From: Stenotrophomonas maltophilia
Lineage (GTDB): Bacteria > Pseudomonadota > Gammaproteobacteria > Xanthomonadales > Xanthomonadaceae
NCBI RefSeq assembly: GCF_013464485.1
Contig: NZ_RAUX01000019.1
Location: 9,233 to 73,232 of the forward strand
Direction of reading: 5' to 3'
Length of the DNA stretch: 64,000 nucleotides
The translations under genes were made by a program, and so were the position numbers. Shown here piece after piece: positions 42,696 to 50,373 of this stretch. The notes below the pieces were generated by a model. That model ran no database searches, was not told the DNA's origin, and saw only the letters and a program-made list of their open reading frames with translations. Each line of letters starts with the position of its first letter. The stretch's first letter is position 1.

Positions 42696-44177
42696 CTAGA
42701 ACGCTCGCCTCGACCACTCGGCAACAACAGCCCTCAGCTCCATTTTCACCTCGACGATTCCGTCCCTGGTGATCAAGTCTCCTACATCCGTCACCCCAGT
42801 CACTTGGCGGCGTAGGGTGCTTAACTCAAACCCGTAAGCGAGGGCGATGGTCGCAGCCAGGTCCTCATCCGAGGCAGTGTCTGGAACGCGTACCCGCGGC
42901 AGTAGGTCCATCAGTGTCTGCGCATCCCGCCTGAGGTTTGCCTTCTTGGCGACCTTTGGGGGCATTGTCACAGACCATCCATACCGCGCCCGAACGAATC
43001 CGACCCAGACGCTCAGGTTGGCGCGTGAACCAGGTGCCGAATCCAAGTACCTCACTAGATGCTCCTGCGCAAAGGGGCCGCCAAGATCGGCCGCCTCACA
43101 GAACGCCTGTGCCGTCCTCAGGTACTGGGCTTGGGTCCTAGTCGGCTTACCCGCCAGCCATGTCCTGTAGTCAGTCAGATACCTGGCCCACGGTTTGGAT
43201 GCACTCTCCTCCAGACCACGTTCGATCAGCGCGATGTCACGAGTTCGGGCACGAGCATTCTCGTCAATCTGGAACCCGTAGCGCTCACAGATGAAGCGGG
43301 TGACGTTCAGGTTGGCCCTCAGTTGCTTGGAATCGAATAGACGGAGCAGATCAGCCGCCACTATCGGCTGATGGGTGCCGGCATCCAAGTCGATGGCACG
43401 AAAGAACGGTGCAGCTTGGACAGCTTTCCTGGGAAGTCCGCCAGTAGCAACGTTCCTCGCGAGCAGCCATTCGCCAAATGCGGTGTACAGGGAAGCGACC
43501 CACTCGCGCTCAATGGTTGCCGCGCTCAGCGCAACCTCTCGCCTGAGGCGTGCGGCGATCGAGCATGAATCACAGCGGGCCGCTCCGGTGCCCTTAACCG
43601 TTGAACCACAGTCTGGACACATGTGCTCGGCTGGCTGGTCGCCGCCACATCCGATACACAGTGGCCTCCCCTCTTCAGTGACCGAGACCACCTTCCTGTA
43701 CCTCCGGCATCGACCGCAGGTGGCATGCGTGTGCTTGTTCAAACATGATGGGCAAGCCTTTAGGTTGTCCGGCAGGTGTGCAGCACCTGCCAGACGCTGA
43801 CTTGGCCGCTTGCAGATGGGGCATTCAATCTCGGGAGTGGTGTACGGGAAGCACGATGGGCACACGAAATGCTCATAGGTGATGGGTGATCCACCGTCGG
43901 GGCCAGGTGTGGTATCCCGGATGATGCGTGCTTCGCGCGCGGGCCTGTCACACCTGATACAGCGTCTCTGGTTACGAAGACAAGAATCACAGGATGGAGC
44001 ATGTGGCTCCGACGCGTGATGCACCACTGTCCCGCTGCATGTTGGGCAACTGCAACTCACGAAATGACTGCTATAGCATGTCCCGCAGTACTCGCTACCC
44101 TTGTACAGCTTATGGGCATATATCATCGGCGCGTAACAGCCGTCGCAGGTTCGACGCCCCTGTTTATCTGTACTCAT
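42696..44177 (-). CDS. Zinc-ribbon protein of the transposition operon (TniE-like)
   Basis: A 493-residue protein whose first about 220 residues hold roughly ten CxxC pairs (CDGCYAP, CGTCYSSHF, CPTCSG, CDSCLRN, CIRCDR, CPSCF, CPICKR, CPSCLN, CGRCRRY, CIGCGG, CPDCGS, CDSCSI), a chain of zinc ribbons. The C-terminal half (EWLLARNVATGG ... RYGFQIDENARARTRD ... TQAQYLRTAQAFCEAADL) is helical, a bit like the SAM-like core-binding domain of tyrosine recombinases, but no catalytic RHRY set is seen. The start at 44177 (MSTDK) has GGAAG at good spacing; the longer TTG start is less likely. The last gene of the tns operon, overlapping tniQ by 14 nt: the position of tniE in AbaR-type elements. Confidence 0.7.
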   Translation of the reverse strand: MSTDKQGRRTCDGCYAPMIYAHKLYKGSEYCGTCYSSHFVSCSCPTCSGTVVHHASEPHAPSCDSCLRNQRRCIRCDRPAREARIIRDTTPGPDGGSPITYEHFVCPSCFPYTTPEIECPICKRPSQRLAGAAHLPDNLKACPSCLNKHTHATCGRCRRYRKVVSVTEEGRPLCIGCGGDQPAEHMCPDCGSTVKGTGAARCDSCSIAARLRREVALSAATIEREWVASLYTAFGEWLLARNVATGGLPRKAVQAAPFFRAIDLDAGTHQPIVAADLLRLFDSKQLRANLNVTRFICERYGFQIDENARARTRDIALIERGLEESASKPWARYLTDYRTWLAGKPTRTQAQYLRTAQAFCEAADLGGPFAQEHLVRYLDSAPGSRANLSVWVGFVRARYGWSVTMPPKVAKKANLRRDAQTLMDLLPRVRVPDTASDEDLAATIALAYGFELSTLRRQVTGVTDVGDLITRDGIVEVKMELRAVVAEWSRRAF

Positions 44178-45201
44178 TGCTTCTTCCAATCATTTTGAAC
44201 AACACATCTGCTCTCATCTCGCGCCATCCACTGACGCGCTTTCGCTGAGCCTCACCTGCGGACCTCAACTCGGCTCGATTTGATTTCGGCCCGCGATTGA
44301 CGCGACCCGCGGAAAGCTGCTCCGCTAACAGCTTTATCCAGGGGGGCATCTGTTGGCGAAAGCACCTCTGGGTCACCTCCATGGACTCACCCATCGCTAC
44401 CAAGCCAGCGGGTCCAAGACCCAGCAGGTGCGAGAGCAATTCCATGTCCGCGTGGCGATCCGGTACCCTGCGCAGTTCGATCCTCAGCCCCCGCTCTGGC
44501 CCCATCCCCAATGTCCTGCAGACCGGCTTGAGTGCTTGGAGAAGTACATCGCTCCCCCAAAGCACCTCAGCCCCGGAACAGCAATGACCGTTGAACTCAA
44601 TTTCGCTGCTGGGATACATCAAGCATCTGAAGAGGAATGACTGGAGCGGCAAAGCGCGCATTGCTGCCGTGACGCAAGTGGTTAGGAATCGATTGCAGTG
44701 CCAACATCTACGAAGATCAAATCCATGTCGATGGGGTTGAACCACCGCCCCGCAATAGGGGCATGCATCCTGCAGAACCCTTTGGTGCAACGGGCAAACC
44801 GTCCAGAATGACAGTCGCCACTGGCGTAGATACGCTCCATTTTCCTCCAAGCACTCCGGGCAGAAAGCTAGACCGTGTCTAAGGCGAGTCCGGTGATACA
44901 CGCCCATGCTGTTGATCCAGTGGTAGACCCCTTGTGGCGGATCGCAAGTGCGCCTTGTCACTGCATTCCATTCGCCAAGGGTGAGTCCATAAAGCATCTG
45001 TAGAGATCTTCCTGACGGATACGTCAGGCGTTCTAAAAGTGCATCGGAGGCGCAGACATCAACATCCCTGGTCCAGACCTGAAAGCCAGGCGCATGGAGC
45101 GCCATGAGCTTGTGAGACGAAATTCCGTAGGCGATTGCGATTCGAGCCAAGTAACTGGAAAGCAGTTCGTCGGGCACGTGGGGCGGCCAGACGATGCGCA
45201 T
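44164..45201 (-). CDS. tniQ: TniQ/TnsD-family target selector
   Basis: A 345-residue TniQ protein. The N-terminal MRIVWPPHVPDELLSSYLARIA is the family's opening motif, followed by LAFCPECLEENGAYLRQWR, WTVCPLHQRVLQDACPYCGA and RRCWHCNRFL: the CxxC...HxxxL...CxxC zinc sites. TniQ/TnsD proteins recognise the target and load TnsC. Given the exact insertion in comM this is the likely protein that reads the comM sequence, as TniD does in AbaR-type elements. A DNA-binding C-terminal part follows, shorter than in TnsD. It begins 2 bp after the tnsC stop, in the same operon. Confidence 0.88.
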   Translation of the reverse strand: MRIVWPPHVPDELLSSYLARIAIAYGISSHKLMALHAPGFQVWTRDVDVCASDALLERLTYPSGRSLQMLYGLTLGEWNAVTRRTCDPPQGVYHWINSMGVYHRTRLRHGLAFCPECLEENGAYLRQWRLSFWTVCPLHQRVLQDACPYCGAVVQPHRHGFDLRRCWHCNRFLTTCVTAAMRALPLQSFLFRCLMYPSSEIEFNGHCCSGAEVLWGSDVLLQALKPVCRTLGMGPERGLRIELRRVPDRHADMELLSHLLGLGPAGLVAMGESMEVTQRCFRQQMPPWIKLLAEQLSAGRVNRGPKSNRAELRSAGEAQRKRVSGWREMRADVLFKMIGRSNEYR

Positions 45202-45203
45202 GA

Positions 45204-46085
45204 TCAGATCTCGGCTAGTGCGCTAGCGTGAGAAGCGCTCTCTTGGGCGGCCCTGATAATCTCGATGGTGATCCTCTCTTCGCCGGACCTGATCGCCATG
45301 GCTGCTGCGCTACGAAGCAGGGTCACGGTCCCACCAATGGCCTCCCCGCCTGCCGAATGTAAAACCGGCGCCAGCGCCTCTCCCGCCAACCCAGAGGGCT
45401 TGGCCAAGGGGAGCAGGCGCTCATAGGTGTTGAGGAAGTTCAGATACGGCAAATCCATGGTCCACTTGGGCATGGACAAGGCACTGAATCGCGATCGCAT
45501 TTGGGGATCGAAGGCCAAAGCATGAACTGCCGCCTCGGTGCCGGCAGCAACGATACTTAGATTCAGCTCATTGCTGAGCTTACGGATGCCAGCCAGAACA
45601 TCCGACGTCCCCTTCCTGGCAAGAGCAACGTCATTGAACTCGTCGATTGCGAGCACGCGAACCTTCAGTACGCGAAGGACAGATACCACCATGGTGTACT
45701 TGGCGCTGGCCGGGTCACCTCTGCGGTGAGTAGTCGCGCAGCGAGTGAGCACTTCTGACCAGAGTTGGGACAGGTCCGGCTGAGCGGGCATGTTGATCCG
45801 GAGCACCGGGAGGCTAGTGCCCCCGTCGCCCAACTGTACGGCTGGATGGCGCAACTGGAACTGCCGGAGCAGTGCCGTCTTGCCGTTGTCGCCTCGAGCC
45901 ACAATCAGCCTGCACGGTGGCCGCTGTGTGGAGGGGTACACGATGAGTTGGTCCAACTCATCCAGCACAGCCATTGCCTTCGGGTAACCAATCCAACGAT
46001 CTTTACGTGCAACTGCGATGCGTTCCTCGTTGGATGCGCCCATGTAAGCAGCGACCTGATCATGCAGATGGGGATAGCTACTCAT
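45204..46085 (-). CDS. tnsC: TnsC-type AAA+ transposition regulator
   Basis: A 293-residue AAA+ ATPase. Walker A is IVARGDNGKTALLRQF (Lys69), Walker B VLAIDEFNDV (Asp148-Glu149), with an arginine-finger-type region FDPQMRSRFSALSMPKW. It sits between target selector and transposase and passes on the target signal. The ATG overlaps the tnsB stop by 1 nt (TGATG), so translation is coupled. Short TnsC of this size occurs in TniB-like/AbaR and CAST elements. Confidence 0.92.
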   Translation of the reverse strand: MSSYPHLHDQVAAYMGASNEERIAVARKDRWIGYPKAMAVLDELDQLIVYPSTQRPPCRLIVARGDNGKTALLRQFQLRHPAVQLGDGGTSLPVLRINMPAQPDLSQLWSEVLTRCATTHRRGDPASAKYTMVVSVLRVLKVRVLAIDEFNDVALARKGTSDVLAGIRKLSNELNLSIVAAGTEAAVHALAFDPQMRSRFSALSMPKWTMDLPYLNFLNTYERLLPLAKPSGLAGEALAPVLHSAGGEAIGGTVTLLRSAAAMAIRSGEERITIEIIRAAQESASHASALAEI

Positions 46086-47983
46086 CAGTTGATCTCTCCA
46101 ATTTCAAGGACTTCGAGCGGCTGCGAGAAGATGTTGCGGTCAGGGGCCTTCGCTGCTGACTGGTGCGGCGGCGGCGTGGCTTGCGAGCTTTGCGCGGACT
46201 GGGATGCAATCGAACTGGGCTTTGCCTTGGGAGCTTTCGCCGCTTGGCGGCGAGCAGCCTTGGATTTGGCTTTGGACTCTTCGACCAACTTTCGATTGCT
46301 CTCAATGCTCTGGAAGATGCGTTCCTCGTCTACAGCATCCTTACCTTCAGCCTTGATTCGCTTCTTTGCTTCACGTAGTTCGCCGGCAGAGATCGCCGGG
46401 TGAGCCATGTTTCGATAGGGAACAGCAATGTATCTTTCGGAATTTGGATCCAAGAAATAGATCTCGCTGATGTTTCGAGGATCTCTTGCGAAGATGAACT
46501 TGCGTTTCAGCTTCGGGTTGTCCTCATCCGTCGCCCCAATGTGGCGATCAAGAATCGGGTCATAGTAGAAGACATTCTCAATCCGCACGCCGTACCGCTG
46601 CACCGTGACTTGGAAGTAGGGAAGGAAATCCATACGAACCCGGTCTGGATCCGCCGGCAGCATTCGACCCACACCAGGCTTCTCATCGCCCAGGATCGCG
46701 TCCTCCCAAACCTTGATGGGGGCTGCGTCGAGCTGACTGTGCACGCATTGGTGATAGTTGTTGACGATAAAGTTCACCAAGTAGTGCTCCACTTCCCTCA
46801 GGGTCAAGCTCGCCTCCTTCTCAGAGTCATAGTTGCCCTTCTCCTGGATGTTGGAGAATGTTGCACCCGGCACTTTCTTCATTTCAGTGGCAACTACCCC
46901 CATATAGCGCTCAATGTGACCGCCATAGTTTGGCTTCTTGACCGGCCGCCACTGCATGATGATCTCGTTGGCCTCGCAGCCCCTGTTCACCGCCTTACAC
47001 TTGAACTCCCTAGCGTTGTCAGCATGCAGGGTTCCGATCTGACCCCACACGGGCCAGTCTCCCTCTACACCTAGTTCGCGTAGATACTCGTTCTTCGTGT
47101 TCATCGCATGCGATATACACATCGCGACTGACGTTGCAGAGGGTGCGTCCAGGGTGACGTACAGACCAACAACGGCTCGACTGAATACGTCAATGGCCAA
47201 AGTGAGGTATGGACGGCCGATGGGTTTGCGGTGCTCCTCGTCGACGACCATCACGTCCAACGGCGTGTGGTCGATCTGGACCACTGCCAGAGGAAAGTCA
47301 GCACCAGGGAAGGAACCTCGGATGGGCTCGTACTTGTCACGCGCCTTGTCCTTCTGGCCACGGCGACGGAGTGCTGTAGCTGGCCGGATATCGGCAATGC
47401 GATTCCGAACAGTGTTGGGATGCGGCGGATCAATCTTGGCCACGCGGCAGCGGCGCATCACCTCATCCACGACCGACTTCGGGCTCGGCTTCTGCTTCTG
47501 GAGGTAGAAGTCCTCGATAACCGAGGCGATCACTAACTCCTGGTCCGCCTGCAGAAAGCGTGTACCCCTATTCCGTCCGCGTCGAGTTGGGACCAAGGCC
47601 GCTACGTGCTGATGGTCGTGATAGAGCGCCAGCCACTTGTAAAGCGTGGACGTGTTGACGCCGGCACTCAACGCCGCTGCGGCAACTGATGACCTGCTGC
47701 GGCGAGGATTGTCCAGCAAGGGCTTGATAGCTTCAAAGCGCCGTTGTGCCACTGCCCATAGATCATCCGAGAAGTGGTGAACGGAGAAGTTAGGTGTCTC
47801 ATCCCCGTCTTCCACTTCCAGAACTCGGGACATAGTCTCGATTCGAAGCCTGGCAACCTTGTCGGTCTCGACGTCTTCGGCCAAGACACTGTTGATGTCC
47901 AGGGACCGGGTGATCCGGTACCGGCGCTGGCCAACCATGACCTCTACGCCAGGTGAGATATTGATGAAGTTTGAGGAGACCAT
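46085..47983 (-). CDS. tnsB: TnsB-type DDE transposase
   Basis: A 632-residue transposase that joins 3' ends to the target. The RNase H core shows AVVQIDHTPLDVMVVD (first D), GTLHADNAREFK (second D) and GGHIERYMGVVATEM (E). Upstream is a HTH part (STLYKWLALYHDHQHVAALVPTRRG); the C-terminal part is Lys/Ala/Gln-rich and likely contacts TnsC. Its binding sites are probably the repeats at both transposon ends. The second gene of the operon, 3 bp after tnsA. Confidence 0.95.
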   Translation of the reverse strand: MVSSNFINISPGVEVMVGQRRYRITRSLDINSVLAEDVETDKVARLRIETMSRVLEVEDGDETPNFSVHHFSDDLWAVAQRRFEAIKPLLDNPRRSRSSVAAAALSAGVNTSTLYKWLALYHDHQHVAALVPTRRGRNRGTRFLQADQELVIASVIEDFYLQKQKPSPKSVVDEVMRRCRVAKIDPPHPNTVRNRIADIRPATALRRRGQKDKARDKYEPIRGSFPGADFPLAVVQIDHTPLDVMVVDEEHRKPIGRPYLTLAIDVFSRAVVGLYVTLDAPSATSVAMCISHAMNTKNEYLRELGVEGDWPVWGQIGTLHADNAREFKCKAVNRGCEANEIIMQWRPVKKPNYGGHIERYMGVVATEMKKVPGATFSNIQEKGNYDSEKEASLTLREVEHYLVNFIVNNYHQCVHSQLDAAPIKVWEDAILGDEKPGVGRMLPADPDRVRMDFLPYFQVTVQRYGVRIENVFYYDPILDRHIGATDEDNPKLKRKFIFARDPRNISEIYFLDPNSERYIAVPYRNMAHPAISAGELREAKKRIKAEGKDAVDEERIFQSIESNRKLVEESKAKSKAARRQAAKAPKAKPSSIASQSAQSSQATPPPHQSAAKAPDRNIFSQPLEVLEIGEIN

Positions 47984-47986
47984 GTC

Positions 47987-48646
47987 TTACTCCACCAACC
48001 GAATCGGCATCCGCATGCTGAGCGGTTTGGTCAAATCGATATCGAACTCGCCCGCGGCTACCATCTGCCAAAGCGCGGGAATCGCTTGCGCTTGTTCTTC
48101 CTTCGGCCAATAGGCGGCTGCGAGCAGGCCTTGGGGTGTTGTGGGCCCCACTGCGGTGGCGGTGTACCTCAACTGCGCTTGCCGAAGTAGAAGGGGTGCC
48201 AGATCCCGATAGCGCCTCAGGAACTTCACGTTTGCCAGGTAGGGCGTGCGGATATGCCGCTCAGTGACGATCTTGAACTGCCAGTCCCGCAGGCGACAGT
48301 GGGCCACCGCCGCCTTGAAGCCGGGGCGCAGAGACACCCAATCAGCCCGCAGCTTCTCGATCGGTTTGACCTCAAATACGACCGTTGGCAGGACATCTCG
48401 ATCGTACTCGGCCATCACGTCGGGGGTGTAGCGACGCACTGAAGCCTCATGAATGAACGTAAGGGAGAAAGGCTGCTCCTTTACGGACATCACTGTCCGA
48501 TCAAAGTCCAGGATGAGAAGCAGGTCCCGCTCCAGTGAGGACTCGAAGCCTGCCATCCCGCCACCTTCCAAATTGACCTTCCCGGTGAGGGCCCGGTGGC
48601 TATTTTTCAATTTTCGAACGGGGGAATGGGTACGCAGTCTGCTCAT
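47987..48646 (-). CDS. tnsA: TnsA-type endonuclease
   Basis: A 219-residue TnsA. FESSLERD (Glu35), RRYTPDV (Asp76) and VVFEVKP (Glu92-x-Lys94) form the restriction-endonuclease-like active site that cuts the 5' strand, so transposition should be cut-and-paste. The start is inside one of the right-end repeats (48634-48654), which suggests TnsB bound to its end may repress the operon. First gene of tnsA-tnsB-tnsC-tniQ-tniE. Confidence 0.92.
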   Translation of the reverse strand: MSRLRTHSPVRKLKNSHRALTGKVNLEGGGMAGFESSLERDLLLILDFDRTVMSVKEQPFSLTFIHEASVRRYTPDVMAEYDRDVLPTVVFEVKPIEKLRADWVSLRPGFKAAVAHCRLRDWQFKIVTERHIRTPYLANVKFLRRYRDLAPLLLRQAQLRYTATAVGPTTPQGLLAAAYWPKEEQAQAIPALWQMVAAGEFDIDLTKPLSMRMPIRLVE

Positions 48647-48790
48647 TTGATGTGCCCTGCAATGCAGTCTCGTTATTTAATGTGTGTAGTCGCGCTCTCT
48701 GGTGTTGAGCATAGACGAGGAACGCCTGATTCTAGGGCGCTAACCGGCCCTTTTTCGCGAGACGTGTCTATGATTTAGCTAGAAGTGACA
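48634..48790. repeat. Right end of the transposon
   Basis: Direct repeats GCAGTCTGCTCATTTGATGT (48634) and GCAGTCTCGTTATTTAATGT (48664) are spaced 30 bp apart, each followed by G. A further stretch ends in the terminal TGACA (48786-48790). Left-end copy: inverse at 13679-13699. Presumed TnsB sites; the first also covers the tnsA start codon. Confidence 0.75.
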
Positions 48791-48795
48791 AGGCA

Positions 48796-49451
48796 ACCCG
48801 CCCTGCCCCGGTGAAATATCACTGGCCCATCATGGCGTCCTCTTCCTCGATGAGCTTCCAGAGTGGAACCGCAGCGCCTTGGAGACCCTGCGCGAGCCCC
48901 TGGAATCCGGCCACATCCGTATCTCCCGCGCAGCACGCAGTGTGCAGTATCCCGCGCGCTTCCAACTGGTGGCGGCGATGAATCCGTGCCCCTGTGGCTG
49001 GGCCGGAGACCGCAGCAACCGTTGCCTGTGCAGCGATGAACGGATCAACCGCTACCGCGCGCGGGTGTCCGGTCCGTTGCTGGACCGCATCGACCTGCAT
49101 ATCGGCGTGACGCGCATGGATGCGGTGGAGCTGCGCGAGAGCACACCGCTGGGTGAACCCAGTGCATCGGTGCGTGAGCGGGTGGAAGCCGCGCACGCCC
49201 GGCAGCAGGCACGTGGTGGGTTGAATGCCCATCTTCCGCCGGCGGCGTTGCGGGCCTGCACGAAACTGAGCGAGGGCGATCAGGACATGTTGGAGCAGGC
49301 CATCGAGCGCCTGCAACTGTCTGCACGGGCCATGCACCGCATTCTGCGGGTGGCACGCACGATTGCGGATCTGGCCGGCTGCGAAGTGATCCAGACGGCG
49401 CATCTGGCTGAAGCGATCGGGTACCGGCAGCTGGACCGGGGAAAGCCTTAG
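48796..49451 (+). pseudogene. comM: comM 3' part, interrupted
   Basis: Codons 282 (last two bases) to the stop of comM. It reads (N)PPCPGEISLAHHGVLFLDEL, which contains Walker B, then PEWNRSALETLREPLESGHI, the zinc-type NPCPCGWAGDRSNRCLC block, RISGPLLDRIDLH-type sequence and the C-terminal helices (LQLSARAMHRILRVARTIADL). Without the transposon it would continue directly from 13652. It has no start of its own in the right place, so the present copy is not expected to make ComM. Confidence 0.95.
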
Positions 49452-49472
49452 AAGCACCGGTTGGAGAGGGCG

Positions 49473-49566
49473 TTGGTAGAGTCGACTGTTAGTCGACTCG
49501 CGCGCGAAGCGCGGATTTCTGCGGAGCAGATGAGTAGAGCAGTCGACTAACAGTCGACTCTACCAA
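49473..49566. repeat. SMAG/REP-type paired palindrome
   Basis: TTGGTAGAGTCGACTGTTAG (from 49473, arm to 49498) has its complement at 49541-49566. Each arm contains the smaller palindrome AGTCGAC..GTCGACT. It lies 22 bp after comM and probably ends its transcript. Confidence 0.8.
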
Positions 49567-49567
49567 G

Positions 49568-49831
49568 AGCAGGTCATGGCATCGGATAGGTCAATGCCAA
49601 AGCAGGTCATGGCAGCGGATGGGTCAATGCCAGAGCAGGTCATGGCAGCGGATGGGTCAATGCCAGAGCAGGTCATGGCAGCGGATGGGTCAATGCCAGA
49701 GCAGGTCATGGCAGCGGATGGGTCAATGCCAGAGCAGGTCATGGCAGCGGATGGGTCAATGCCAGAGCAGGTCATGGCAGCGGATGGGTCAATGCCAGAG
49801 CAGGTCATGGCAGCGGATGGTGCGAGGGTGC
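49568..49831. repeat. 33-bp tandem repeat, eight units
   Basis: Seven full units and one that decays, each beginning AGCAGGTCATGGCAGCGGAT, at 33-bp spacing (49568, 49601, 49634 ... 49799). The first unit has three to four changes, the middle six are identical, and the last loses the pattern after 20 bp. The 33-bp length keeps frames open on both strands (for example MPEQVMAADGS), but no ribosome binding site supports translation. A minisatellite that may vary among strains. Confidence 0.9.
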
Positions 49832-49878
49832 CAGGGCGGTTCATGGCAATCCGGCAACGCCGGGGTCATCCCCTCGCA

Positions 49879-50241
49879 TCACGCCGTTGTACCCATTCGC
49901 CCACGCTTGGCGAGCAACGCCACCCGACGGCTGACCAGCGCGTGGAGCTCCGCCAGCTCCGACGCGCGGTCAGCCGTCATGTTCCCGCCAAACAACACCC
50001 GCGACAACGCCGCCTCGTCGCTGTCGTCCGGGTGCTGCCACCGGTCCCGGTACACCTTCTGGCACACCAGCCAGGCCAGCCGCAGCCCCCCACCGGGCAA
50101 CGGACGGACCACGCGCTCGTACACGTGCCAGAACTGGTACTCGGCCTGCAGGTCGATCACAGGCGCCACGGACAGCGCCTGCCGGGGCCGTCCATGACTC
50201 CGTATGCCGAACAGCGGGGGTAGCGGGTTGTGCTGTGCCAT
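49879..50241 (-). CDS. Hypothetical protein
   Basis: A 120-residue soluble protein beginning MAQHNPLPPLFGIRSHGRPR, with YQFWHVYERVVRPLPGGGLRL and a helical C-terminus (SELAELHALVSRRVALLAKRG). The start at 50241 avoids an 8-residue extension. No family recognised. Its codon use is like the core genes. Confidence 0.55.
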   Translation of the reverse strand: MAQHNPLPPLFGIRSHGRPRQALSVAPVIDLQAEYQFWHVYERVVRPLPGGGLRLAWLVCQKVYRDRWQHPDDSDEAALSRVLFGGNMTADRASELAELHALVSRRVALLAKRGRMGTTA

Positions 50242-50325
50242 GCCAACAGCATGACCCAGCAACATTGTGGGAACCTTGCGTCGCCGCCTGAAAATCCCTG
50301 TTGATTGCGCAAGGCGGGTTTGGGA

Positions 50326-50358
50326 GTCAGAGCCCTTTGCCGTGCAAAGGGATCTGAC
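50326..50358. terminator. Hairpin downstream of the TonB receptor gene
   Basis: GTCAGAGCCCTTTGC (50326-50340) pairs with GCAAAGGGATCTGAC (50344-50358), one mismatch, loop CGT. No strong T run follows; similar GGGTCAGA..CCC elements are a known type of Xanthomonadaceae intergenic repeat. Confidence 0.55.
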
Positions 50359-50373
50359 CCCGCCCTCGTTGCC

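Larger units (their letters stand above)
13653..48790. mobile_element. 35.1-kb Tn7-like transposon in comM
   Basis: The element begins TGTCATTTCCACGTAAA (13653) and ends, read inward from 48790, TGTCACTTCTAGCTAAA: 13 of 17 positions match. It is flanked by AGGCA on both sides (13648-13652 and 48791-48795), the 5-bp duplication expected of Tn7 transposition. The tnsA-tnsB-tnsC-tniQ-tniE-like operon reads leftward from the right end. The gene order and the comM target match the AbaR/Tn6022 group of Tn7-like elements known from Acinetobacter, but here the cargo is a DNA-modification locus and other probable defence genes. Cargo base composition is visibly poorer in GC than the flanks. Confidence 0.95.

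Noticed and set aside
42696-44177. Tyrosine recombinase
   Set aside because: Only a core-binding-like region; no R-H-R-Y catalytic set, and position fits tniE.
49568-49831. CRISPR-like array
   Set aside because: Units are directly adjacent with no unique spacers and no cas genes nearby; a minisatellite explains it.
49576-50223. Protein made of 11-residue repeats (MPEQVMAADGS)
   Set aside because: Frame exists only because the unit is a multiple of three; no start signal, and it overlaps a better-looking gene on the other strand.
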